The notes beneath the pieces were generated by a model. The model had not been told where the DNA came from, did no database searches, and worked only from the letters and a program-made list of their open reading frames with translations. This document shows, in pieces, positions 8,947 through 16,885 of a stretch of DNA of 64,000 nt; position 1 is the stretch's first letter; every line of letters begins with the position of its first letter. This DNA is from an uncultured bacterium. GTDB lineage: Bacteria > Myxococcota_A > Polyangia > Polyangiales > Houyiibacteriaceae. The translations under genes were made by a program, and so were the position numbers. Location: positions 107,308 through 171,307 of the forward strand of contig CALJDU010000014.1 in assembly GCA_938024995.1 (NCBI GenBank), in the 5' to 3' direction.

Positions 8947-9458
8947 AGACCTTTCGCGCCGACCTTCTCGGGCTCTACGTCGCGGAAGACGAGACGAAGA
9001 CGATGAAGGTGGAGCGCGCGGCCGATGACGCGGAGTATCCGTTTCGCGTCTCGGTGTGGCGCGGACTGGGCGAAGCCGTGCACGTGAGCGCGCGCCCGGC
9101 GAGGTGGACGCCGCCGAATTTGGAAAAGTCTCAGAAGCTCGCGAGCCACCGCTGCGGAATGCTGGAAGCGGAGCTCGGCGACCGCGGTCTCGGCTGTACC
9201 TATCGGCTCTACTTCACGGCGCCGGGCCCAGAACCCAAAACGTTCGACTGGTGCGCGGTGCTCTCGACCACAACACCAGCAGAGGTCCGCGTCTTCCCCG
9301 AGTCCCGGGGCAGCTTCTACGACGCGGTCTTGGGGCACTACGACGACTTCGCAGAAGAGCTCCGCGACGCGGAGACGCACTGGGTAGGCCCGCTCTCGAC
9401 CTACCGGGTCGCGAGCGACGCCCAGCGCTCCACGTTCCTCGCGAACACCCACCGTTAA
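8943..9458 (+). CDS. Unknown protein, paralogue of the previous gene
   Basis: 171 residues with GTG start overlapping the upstream stop (GTGA). It begins FRADLLGLYVAEDETK and contains YPFRVSVWRGLGEAV, matching the upstream paralogue. The middle is more diverged and carries a Cys pair not seen there. No known family was recognised. The conserved FRVSVWR-GLGE block is the best handle for a profile search. The gene is the last of a three- or four-gene operon with the PRC-barrel protein. It is followed by 50 bp before the converging lipoprotein gene. Confidence 0.8.
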   Translation: MKTFRADLLGLYVAEDETKTMKVERAADDAEYPFRVSVWRGLGEAVHVSARPARWTPPNLEKSQKLASHRCGMLEAELGDRGLGCTYRLYFTAPGPEPKTFDWCAVLSTTTPAEVRVFPESRGSFYDAVLGHYDDFAEELRDAETHWVGPLSTYRVASDAQRSTFLANTHR

Positions 9459-9508
9459 CGAAGAAAGCCGCGCCCGAGGGACGCGGCGTCTTCAGTTTCG
9501 GGGGCTTA

Positions 9509-11785
9509 TCAAAGCTGGTCGGCGAGGAGCTTGAGCGCGGTCACGCCCTTGCTGTTCTGGGCCGAGACCCACTCGATGCCGCCGGGCGCGCCTTCGTCCT
9601 CGAGCCGGTCCACGATGCCTTCGCCCTTGAGCTCGGCGATGACCTGCATCACGCGGATGTACTGGTCGAGGATGAACTGCGCACCCGCGAGCGCGCGCTC
9701 GTCTTCGGCGGTCCCCGTGCCGGCCGCGATCGCCGTCTCGAGCTGCTCGATGCGCGCGAGGAACTCGGTCTCCTGACCCAGCTCGATCTGAACCTCGTTG
9801 ACGAGCGCCGTGTTGTAGACCTTGGCGGGATCCAGCGGCACGTCGATGCCGCGCTCGGCCTCGGACATACGCTCCCACTCCTCGTGCGAGAGCATCGCGG
9901 TCATGTCGAAGGTGTCGATGAGGAAGTTCCCGGTCGGGCGGTTGCTACGCGGAACGTAGAACTCGCGCGCGAGGTCGAACCAGATCATGTGGGACACGGT
10001 GCCGGCGTACGCGATCTGGCGACGGGCGACCTTGACCGACTCGTAGGTGAGGTGCTTGCCGAGCGCCGCGAAACCCTCGTCCGTGAGCGCCTCGAAGTCC
10101 TCGAAGTCATCGTTGTCGGCCTGCTGCGCGGCGCCGAACTCGTTGTATGCGGCGATCTGGTCGGCGCGATCGGCCGCGTCGCGGATCGTCGTCCAGTTCG
10201 TCAGGAAGCTCTTGTAGGTCCGCTCCGCGCGAAGCGACGAGATCGTGGACTTCTGCCACTCGATGAACCAGTCGACGTGATCCTCAAAATCAAGGTCGCG
10301 CGTGCCGGTGATCTCGCGGTCGAGGTCGTCGATCTCTTCTTCGAGCGCGTGGCTGATGCGGTCATACGCCTCGGCGCTCGCCTTGAGCGACTCGAGCCGG
10401 TCGTAGTCCGGGACGCTGGTCGGGAAAGACGCCGGGAGGATGCCGCCGGCGACCTCGGCCTCGAGCGCGCTTCCGTCGACGTAGGCGGTGAGGTTGGCGA
10501 TGAGCGTGTTGACCGCGTCGACGTCACCCGCTTCGACGGTGCCGTCCATCAGCGCCGCTTCGGCGATCGCGATGACGTCGTTGGCGCGCGTCACGCCGTT
10601 GTTCGCGAGCGCGGTGACCGAGGACTGACGCGGGACGTCCATGTGGTAGCGGCTACGGGTCGAGCGGAGGTGCACGAGCGGGTCCACGAGCAAGACACCC
10701 GTGCGGCCGTCGAGATCCTCAAGCGCGTCGTTGGCTTCCATCGCTTCGTAGAGCGCGCGGACCGGCTCAAGCGGGGTCACGCGACCCGACCAGCTGACCG
10801 TCCCGCTGCGGACATCGTCGACCAGCGTGTCCCGGTAGCGTCCGCCCTCAGTGCGGACGTCGATCTTGCCCGAGCGCTTGATGCCGTCGTCACCGACCTC
10901 GGCGCCGAACTTGGCGGCGATCAGAATGCGGCGAACGACGTCGACGCCGTCCCAGCGAACGCGACCACGCAGCTGCACCTCGTTGTTGAGGAGCGCGTAC
11001 TCGCGCTGGTCGAAGTACCAGTCGTCCATGATGTCCGTGCCGAGCGAGAGCTCGCGGTCACGCAGATCGTCGTCCTGCTCGTAGCGGCCGCTCTCGATGG
11101 TGAGGGGAACGTACTTGAGCTCTTCGCGCGCGTTGTGGCTGTCGCTGTCCCACGGCATCTCGTCGATGTCGTAGCTGAGCGTGAACGCTTCCATGATCTT
11201 GTTCCGGCGAAGCCGCGAGAAGATCGTGCGGCCGCGGGAGTCGGTGTCCGTCAGGATGGAGTGGAGCTGCTGACCGGTGATGCCCTCGATGGTCATCGTG
11301 GCCTCGAGCTCATCTGCGTCACGGGTCCACCCCGCGCTGCCCGATCCCGCGAAGGTCATCGCGTCAATGTACGGGCGGGAGTCGAGGTCGAGGTCATCAC
11401 AGCGATCGCGGATGATGTCGACGAGGCGGTCGAGCGTGACCGGGCCGACGAAGGAAACATCGTCGAGCTCGTTGAAGTCATCAAAGATGTCGTCGTCGCC
11501 GGTGCCAGGCATGCCGTCCGGTCCGTTGCGGTGCTCGATAATGTTCTGCGCGGCGTTGCTCCGAACGCCGGCGTCGGTCAGCGACGCCACGGTCGTGACC
11601 GACTCGTTGACGACCTCGAGGACGTTGAGCATCTGGCAGAGCGAGTAGACGCCATCTGCCTTCGCGAGGTTTCCGCCAAAGGAGGCGCCTTCGCTGTCGC
11701 CTGGTCCGTCAGGGCCGTCTTCGGGGGTGCAGCCGACCAAGCTGGTCAATGCGCACATGATCGCGATGAGCAGGGACTTCTTCAT
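9509..11785 (-). CDS. Lipoprotein with N-terminal helix-hairpin-helix, unknown function
   Basis: 758 residues beginning MKKSLLIAIMCALTSLVGC, a lipoprotein signal with Cys19. After an acidic linker comes a helix-hairpin-helix unit: NAAQNIIEHRNGPDGMPGTG, DDDIFDDFNELDDV, VGPVTLDRL. This module is common in secreted myxobacterial proteins and resembles ComEA-type HhH. The remaining ~600 residues are helical and charged with no recognised domain. The frame stays open upstream to 13156, but that extension is antisense to a clear lipoprotein gene, and the signal peptide fixes the start at 11785. The gene is divergent from that second lipoprotein gene with a 186-bp gap, so the two may be coregulated. 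Confidence 0.85.
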   Translation of the reverse strand: MKKSLLIAIMCALTSLVGCTPEDGPDGPGDSEGASFGGNLAKADGVYSLCQMLNVLEVVNESVTTVASLTDAGVRSNAAQNIIEHRNGPDGMPGTGDDDIFDDFNELDDVSFVGPVTLDRLVDIIRDRCDDLDLDSRPYIDAMTFAGSGSAGWTRDADELEATMTIEGITGQQLHSILTDTDSRGRTIFSRLRRNKIMEAFTLSYDIDEMPWDSDSHNAREELKYVPLTIESGRYEQDDDLRDRELSLGTDIMDDWYFDQREYALLNNEVQLRGRVRWDGVDVVRRILIAAKFGAEVGDDGIKRSGKIDVRTEGGRYRDTLVDDVRSGTVSWSGRVTPLEPVRALYEAMEANDALEDLDGRTGVLLVDPLVHLRSTRSRYHMDVPRQSSVTALANNGVTRANDVIAIAEAALMDGTVEAGDVDAVNTLIANLTAYVDGSALEAEVAGGILPASFPTSVPDYDRLESLKASAEAYDRISHALEEEIDDLDREITGTRDLDFEDHVDWFIEWQKSTISSLRAERTYKSFLTNWTTIRDAADRADQIAAYNEFGAAQQADNDDFEDFEALTDEGFAALGKHLTYESVKVARRQIAYAGTVSHMIWFDLAREFYVPRSNRPTGNFLIDTFDMTAMLSHEEWERMSEAERGIDVPLDPAKVYNTALVNEVQIELGQETEFLARIEQLETAIAAGTGTAEDERALAGAQFILDQYIRVMQVIAELKGEGIVDRLEDEGAPGGIEWVSAQNSKGVTALKLLADQL

Positions 11786-11971
11786 GACCGCTGCTATCGC
11801 ATGATCCGTTCCAAGCCAAAAGCCCGAATAAGTGACTCTTGGTTGGCTTCTCAAGTGGCCAATCCGGGGTCTTGACCCCACCCAGGTGGAAGGTCGAGTT
11901 GCCGATCGTTGAGCGCGAACTACGGAATTCGCGGTTCCCTGCGTGGCATGGCTCGTGCTCTTGTTCCCGGC

Positions 11972-13186
11972 ATGAACAAGAACCTCATCTGTGCGCTGGT
12001 CCTCGGACTCGCCGGCTTTGGCTGCGCTTCCGACCCCGTCGACCCTGGGCTCGGCGAGAGCGAGGCGCCCTGCGGCATCGTCGCGTGTGAAGAAGGCACG
12101 GACACCATGATTCCGGACTGGGATGGTGACCCGGAGGCGGACCTTGGCAAGTTCGACCGCGAGAGCGTGGAGGACGCGATTTCGCTCGCCGCCGGGGATG
12201 GTGTTCTCGACAGCGATGACATCCGCGACGCCTTCGAGGCCGCCGGGAACCGCGTCGGCAAGGGCGAGATGCGCGCGATTCGTCAGGCGCTCGACAGCAC
12301 GGACTTCGAGGTCACCGATGGCGCCCGCGAGACCGCGCTTGAGCTCGCCTACGTCGCGAACCTCTTTGACTACGAAGTCGAGACGCTTCAGTCCGGCTTT
12401 AGTTACGCGGGGACCGAGGTCCCGGCTGCGGTTCGCCGCATCGTCGCCATCGCCCGTCTCAACGGCGCGACCGCGTACGACGTGCAGGAGCGCGACGACG
12501 ATGGCGAAGGTGTCTGGAACCCGTACCCCGCGACCACCCCGCCCGTGGAGAACATGACCTTTGAGTACACCGAGGTCTCCCCGGCCGCGCTCACCGCGGA
12601 CATGGAAGCGACCGACCTTGTCTACAACGCGATCGTCGGCACTGAGACGGCGGAGTACTGCGACGACGCGGGCAACTGCCGCGACTACCAGCGGGCGCGC
12701 CTCGAAGAGCGGACCGGCGGCACCGGCAACGTGCGTTCGCACTATGACGAGGTCTACCACGCGGACATCTACGCGCGCGGTCGCTCCGGTCAGCAGTGGG
12801 CCAACAACTGCGCGATCCTCTCCGACGGCAGCTTGCACTGTCTCCCGGCGGCGCGTCGCTCGATCGTTCAGGACGTCATCCTCACGAACCCGCACCTCAG
12901 CCGCTGCAACCCATACACCGGGTTTGAAGAAGGCTGTAAGCACATGCTCTACCACGGTCACATCGACATCGATGGTGGCGTGGTGGTCGGCGTCGAGATG
13001 TCCGGCCGCTTGAGCAAGCGCGCCGCCAAGGGCAAGGCGAGCTTCATCGACCCCCTCGCCGTCCTTGAGGCGTGGGGCTTTGAGATCGCAGACGGCGTTC
13101 GCATCCGCTACGGCAACACGGAAGACGGAACCCCGACGCGCGACCTCGAGGGTCACATCTTGACCGAAGCCGAGAGCGCCCCCTGA
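11972..13186 (+). CDS. Lipoprotein of unknown function
   Basis: 404 residues starting MNKNLICALVLGLAGFGC (lipobox, Cys18). The next ~90 residues contain acidic stretches (DWDGDPEADLGKFD, LAAGDGVLDSDDIRDAFEAA) that look EF-hand-like. The second half has paired cysteines (YCDDAGNC, CAILSDGSLHC, CNPYTGFEEGC) suggesting disulfides in an exported domain. No family was recognised. It is divergent from the HhH lipoprotein gene, and the shared intergenic region suggests common control. The ATG at 11972 is chosen for the lipoprotein signal, although the frame opens at 11909. A strong bidirectional terminator follows. Confidence 0.82.
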   Translation: MNKNLICALVLGLAGFGCASDPVDPGLGESEAPCGIVACEEGTDTMIPDWDGDPEADLGKFDRESVEDAISLAAGDGVLDSDDIRDAFEAAGNRVGKGEMRAIRQALDSTDFEVTDGARETALELAYVANLFDYEVETLQSGFSYAGTEVPAAVRRIVAIARLNGATAYDVQERDDDGEGVWNPYPATTPPVENMTFEYTEVSPAALTADMEATDLVYNAIVGTETAEYCDDAGNCRDYQRARLEERTGGTGNVRSHYDEVYHADIYARGRSGQQWANNCAILSDGSLHCLPAARRSIVQDVILTNPHLSRCNPYTGFEEGCKHMLYHGHIDIDGGVVVGVEMSGRLSKRAAKGKASFIDPLAVLEAWGFEIADGVRIRYGNTEDGTPTRDLEGHILTEAESAP

Positions 13187-13210
13187 GCGAAGCCTTCTCT
13201 CCCCACAAAC

Positions 13211-13242
13211 AAAAACGCCCGGCGGTCACGTCGGGCGTTTTT
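13211..13242. terminator. Bidirectional rho-independent terminator
   Basis: AAAAACGCCCG (13211-13221) pairs perfectly with CGGGCGTTTTT (13232-13242) across a 10-nt loop. The T-run on one strand and A-run on the other let it stop transcription both ways. It sits between two convergent genes, the unknown lipoprotein and the TAP-like hydrolase. Confidence 0.9.
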
Positions 13243-13253
13243 CGTTCCTCGTT

Positions 13254-14801
13254 CTAGCCTCCGAAGCCTTCGACGTACTCGCTCACGACGATGGAGAGTT
13301 CGCGGCGAGTGGGCACAAGCGGGAGCTCGTCGCACAAGGTGGCCTCGCACGCGGGAAGCTCCGCGCCCGGGCTCTCCAAGAAGGCGCGAACCTGCTCCAC
13401 CACGCAGTCGCCGTTCGCGCGATTGGAGATACGCGAGACGTCATGCCCAAGGCACGGGAAGACCGTCCGCTGACCGTTCGGGAAGAGCGCGACGAAGTCA
13501 GCCGCGTCCGGAGCCGGCGTAGCGGGGTCGAGCGCTCCAGAGAGCATCAAGACCGGGTGATCGGATCCCGTGACGGACGTGAACGCTTCGCTCGGGTAGT
13601 CGTCGACGCGGTCCCCGAGGAGCCCACAGGATCCTCCGTCTCCGTCGTAGCAGAGCGTCGCGACCGACATGAGCGAGGCGCCGCCGAAGACCGCGTTCCG
13701 CGCCGCGCCCAAGAGCTGGCGGACAAAGGTGAGCCCCTCTTCCGCGTTCCCTTCACCGACGTAGGTGAAGAAGGTCTCGTTGGTCTCGTTGGCCGCGTGG
13801 TAGAGCGCGGCGAAAAACATGTTCCGGACCTGCGCCACGTACATCATCGAGAAGAAGGTCCCCGAAAGCGCGCCCAAGCTGTCGAAGGGGATCCCCGCGA
13901 TCATGACGACGCCATCCCGCGCCAAGAGGGCGCTGAGCTGACCCTGAATCGTTGGCAGGTCGAACGATGGAACGAGCGCCCGGCACGCCTCGTCAACGGC
14001 GCAGCGCGCTTCGAAGTCGGCTGACGCGGTCGCGACCAATTCACTGAACGCCGGCGAACCAGGCGGGGTGCCGCTCGCGCCAGGCACATCGACGCCTCCC
14101 AAGACCGCGACGCGAACGCTCTCTGGGTGACGCGCCAGGATCTTGCCCGCGAGACGCGTTGCGTAGGAGCCCGCGATCAGATCGATCTGCGGCACGCCGA
14201 GCGCCGCCGGGAGCGCGGCGATGTCAGCGGCGTTCTCGAGCGTGTTGTAGGAGTGAACATCGACGCCGTCCGCTTCGAGTCGGTCGCGACACTCGGTGAC
14301 CGCAGCGGTTTCGTCCGCGCGGGTCTCGGCTTCATCGAGCCGCGGACAAAGCGTATCCGGTATGGACGCCGGCACTCCGCGTTGGTCGACGTAGATCACT
14401 TCTCGACCCAAGAGAGTGCTCATCGTCAACGGGAGCTCCTGGCGCGCCGCGAAGCCGCCGTGACTCGAGCCTGGGCCCCCGGCGAGGACCACGACCGGCG
14501 GCGCGTCGCTGGGCGCGGTGGTGGGGCGAACGAAGAAGAGCTCGATCGTGCGTCCAGTGTCCCGCACGCGGTTCTGAGGGACCTCGATGAAGCCGCAGGT
14601 CATCCCTGGCGCGTCGGAACCCACGACATCGATGCAGTCGACCGTGCGATACGCGGAGCCGCCGCCGTCAGGTGTGACGTCGGCAGCATCGCTCGCGTCG
14701 GTTGAGGTATCGCTCGCGTCCACCGCTCCGTCATCGTCCCCGCAGGCAACGAGGGCAACGAGTGAGAGGAGGAACGCGGCACGTGACGAGGGTGATTTCA
14801 T
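13254..14801 (-). CDS. TAP-like alpha/beta hydrolase (exported aminopeptidase-type lipoprotein)
   Basis: 515 residues. Signal peptide with lipobox LVAC, then an Asp/Thr/Ser-rich tether. The alpha/beta hydrolase fold follows, with oxyanion-type VVLAGGPGSSHG, YVDQRGVP, nucleophile region IAGSYATRLAGKIL (usual form GGSYGT, here Ala instead of Gly), acid SGALDPATP near the C-terminus and catalytic His in CLGHDVSR. The layout matches the tripeptidyl aminopeptidase / prolyl-aminopeptidase-like family of secreted enzymes. It probably releases short N-terminal peptides outside the inner membrane, fitting a proteolytic lifestyle. The exact specificity cannot be inferred. It converges on a lipoprotein gene with a shared terminator. 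Confidence 0.88.
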   Translation of the reverse strand: MKSPSSRAAFLLSLVALVACGDDDGAVDASDTSTDASDAADVTPDGGGSAYRTVDCIDVVGSDAPGMTCGFIEVPQNRVRDTGRTIELFFVRPTTAPSDAPPVVVLAGGPGSSHGGFAARQELPLTMSTLLGREVIYVDQRGVPASIPDTLCPRLDEAETRADETAAVTECRDRLEADGVDVHSYNTLENAADIAALPAALGVPQIDLIAGSYATRLAGKILARHPESVRVAVLGGVDVPGASGTPPGSPAFSELVATASADFEARCAVDEACRALVPSFDLPTIQGQLSALLARDGVVMIAGIPFDSLGALSGTFFSMMYVAQVRNMFFAALYHAANETNETFFTYVGEGNAEEGLTFVRQLLGAARNAVFGGASLMSVATLCYDGDGGSCGLLGDRVDDYPSEAFTSVTGSDHPVLMLSGALDPATPAPDAADFVALFPNGQRTVFPCLGHDVSRISNRANGDCVVEQVRAFLESPGAELPACEATLCDELPLVPTRRELSIVVSEYVEGFGG

Positions 14802-14872
14802 GCCGAAAACCCTAGCAGCGCGTCACCCCATCGCTCCTCGTGGGGAGCGCGCCGGATGGTTTTCGTGGATCG

Positions 14873-16201
14873 CTACTTCGTCTTTTTCGCGGCCCGCTTC
14901 TTTGTCGCGGTCGTCCTGCGCTTCTTCGTGACCTTCGACGCGGTCTTCTTTGCCGCCTTTGGGGTAGCGCGCTTCTTGGTCGCGCGCTTCTTCGTCGCCT
15001 TCTTGGTCGACTTCTTCTTCGTCGCCTTCTTCGTCGCCTTCTTGGTCGCGCGTTTCTTCGTCGACTTCTTCGTCGCCTTCTTGGTCGCGCGCTTCTTCGT
15101 CGCGTTCTTGGTCGCGCGCTTCTTCGTCGCCTTCTTCGCGGTCTTCTTCGCGGCCTTCTTGGTCGCGCGCTTCTTCGTCGCCTTCTTGGTCGACTTCGAC
15201 TTCTTCTTCGTCGCCTTCTTGGCCGTCTCGGAAGAGTCTTTCTTCTTGCCCTTCTTCTTCTTGCCCTTCTTCTTGCCGCTCTTGTCCTTCTTCGACTTCG
15301 ACTTCGGGCGAGGAAGGTCCGCGTCGCCGACCAGCGTCACGCGATGCGCCGCGAGGCGTTCGCGCGTCTCGTCATCGACGGTCGGGTACGCAAGGCCGAC
15401 GCCTTCCAAGGTCTCGCGCACGATCTTCGCGACGGCTGCCCGCATGAACGGCTTGTTGTCCGCGGGGATCACGTACCAGGGCGCCCACGGCCGCGCGGTC
15501 TCGTTGATCGCGTCCTCGAACGCCTTCATGTACTTCGGCCAGCGCGCGCGGGCCTTCAGATCACCGGACTCAAACTTCCAGTTCGACTCCGGCTCATCGA
15601 TCCGATCGAGCAAGCGGTCGCGCTGCTCATCCAGAGAGACGTTCAAGAAGAACTTGAGGACGATCGTCCCGTTGCGCGCCAGGTGCTTTTCGAAGTCACG
15701 GATCGACTCGAACCGCTCGTCCCAGATGTTCTTGAGGTCGACGCGCGGGAGACGCTGGCTCCCCAGGTACTCCGGGTGCACTCGAACAACGAGGGTCTCC
15801 TCGTAGTGGCTCCGGTTGAACACGCCGATACGGCCGCGCTGCGGGAGCTGCTTGACGATGCGCCAGAGGAAGTCGTGCTCGAGCTCGTTGTTCGAAGGCT
15901 TCTTAAACGCGCTGACCTGGAAACCCGCGGGGTTGATGCCGGTCGTGACCGCGCGGATCGTTCCATCCTTGCCGGCAGCGTCCATCGCCTGAAAGACGAG
16001 CAAGACGGAGTAGCGGTCGTCGGCGTAGAGCTTGCGCTGAAGCTCGCGAAGCTCGGAGACGTGCTCCGCCAGCTCCGCTTTGTTCTTGTTCTTGTCCTGC
16101 TTGTTCGCGGGCGGCGAGTTCTTCGCGCGCGCGATGCGGAACGAGCCGTCGTACGGCGCGAGGAAGGGACTCTTGGGAGGCGTAAAAAGGATCGGCTTCA
16201 T
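14873..16201 (-). CDS. Polyphosphate kinase 2 with lysine-rich H1-like tail
   Basis: 442 residues. Residues ~1-290 are a PPK2 domain with Walker A QAMDAAGKDG (71-80), Walker B/lid region GRIGVFNRSHYEETLV and downstream WDERFESIRDFEKHL. PPK2 enzymes transfer phosphate between polyphosphate and nucleotides. From about residue 298 to the end lies a ~145-residue tail made almost only of Lys, Ala, Thr and Arg (KKATKKRATKKAAKK repeated), like histone H1/HU-tail sequences of actinobacteria and myxobacteria. Such tails bind DNA and could bind polyphosphate electrostatically. The antisense of the tail gives a spurious Phe/Val-rich frame. The fusion is unusual; I know of no standard PPK2 with it. Confidence 0.93.
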   Translation of the reverse strand: MKPILFTPPKSPFLAPYDGSFRIARAKNSPPANKQDKNKNKAELAEHVSELRELQRKLYADDRYSVLLVFQAMDAAGKDGTIRAVTTGINPAGFQVSAFKKPSNNELEHDFLWRIVKQLPQRGRIGVFNRSHYEETLVVRVHPEYLGSQRLPRVDLKNIWDERFESIRDFEKHLARNGTIVLKFFLNVSLDEQRDRLLDRIDEPESNWKFESGDLKARARWPKYMKAFEDAINETARPWAPWYVIPADNKPFMRAAVAKIVRETLEGVGLAYPTVDDETRERLAAHRVTLVGDADLPRPKSKSKKDKSGKKKGKKKKGKKKDSSETAKKATKKKSKSTKKATKKRATKKAAKKTAKKATKKRATKNATKKRATKKATKKSTKKRATKKATKKATKKKSTKKATKKRATKKRATPKAAKKTASKVTKKRRTTATKKRAAKKTK

Positions 16202-16256
16202 CGCGCACTACAGTAGTGGGCGAGGAAGCCGACGACGAGCCCTCAAACGTTCAGGG

Positions 16257-16796
16257 TCAATCGAGTCGGCGCGACGCCTCTTCCCATGCAGCGCGGACCT
16301 GAGCCTCGGTTCGCGAGCCTTCGACCGGCGGGTACTCCATCACGTTGACGCGCACGATCCCAGACGATCCCGACAAGATGGAGACGTCGAGCTGTGACGC
16401 GCGCTCATCCCGCTCACCCGCGGGGAGCGCGCGTCGAAACACCGCGCCGTCACCCACCCGCTCAACGTCCGCGGTGTTGAGGCGCGGTCCGAAGTAGGTC
16501 TGCAGCTTGCGCATTGGTACCTGCGACGTGAACGAGTGCTGCCGATCCCGCTCGAACTCCAGTTCGATGCCCATCGGCATCGTCAGGCCCGCGATGACGA
16601 TATCGGACTCTTTGAGCTCGCCGTCGAGCCCGTAGATGGAAGGCGGACGAAGCGTTGGCTCAACGACCTCGCGGGTCGTGACCGCGGCCTCCCCTTCCGG
16701 CACCTCGCAGGAGCACCCAACAAACGTCAGACACGCGAGAACCGCAGCCATGGCCGCGGTTCTCTCGAAAGACAGAGCTTTGTTCAAACGAATCAC
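16257..16796 (-). CDS. Small lipoprotein of unknown function
   Basis: 179 residues with a signal sequence ending in lipobox FVGC (Cys28), followed by CEVPEGEAAV. No domain was recognised. The mature part is beta-rich with a central TSQVPMRKLQTYFGPRL and a C-terminal helix EAQVRAAWEEASRRLD. The GTG at 16796 gives a good positively charged signal n-region; an ATG 15 codons later is possible. It lies 89 bp downstream of the pilY1-like gene on the same strand, so it may be a late member of the pilus operon or independent. Confidence 0.72.
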   Translation of the reverse strand: MIRLNKALSFERTAAMAAVLACLTFVGCSCEVPEGEAAVTTREVVEPTLRPPSIYGLDGELKESDIVIAGLTMPMGIELEFERDRQHSFTSQVPMRKLQTYFGPRLNTADVERVGDGAVFRRALPAGERDERASQLDVSILSGSSGIVRVNVMEYPPVEGSRTEAQVRAAWEEASRRLD

Positions 16797-16885
16797 CCTC
16801 TTACTGAGCTGGACGCTCGAAGGTCAGGATACGGAACTCCCCGGCGGTCGGCCAATGAATGGACAACACGCCGGGAGGTGTCGCG

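Noticed and set aside
9056..11875. 939-residue open frame on the plus strand
   Set aside because: Antisense to the HhH lipoprotein and out of frame with the small paralogue gene. The content is Arg/Glu/Val noise.
11786..13156. In-frame N-terminal extension of the HhH lipoprotein gene
   Set aside because: It would overlap a clear lipoprotein gene on the other strand, and the signal peptide MKKSLLIAIMCALTSLVGC marks the true start at 11785.
14856..15806. Phe/Val-rich hydrophobic frame on the plus strand
   Set aside because: It is the antisense of the lysine-rich tail of the PPK2 gene; AAG-rich codons read backwards give Phe/Leu/Val.
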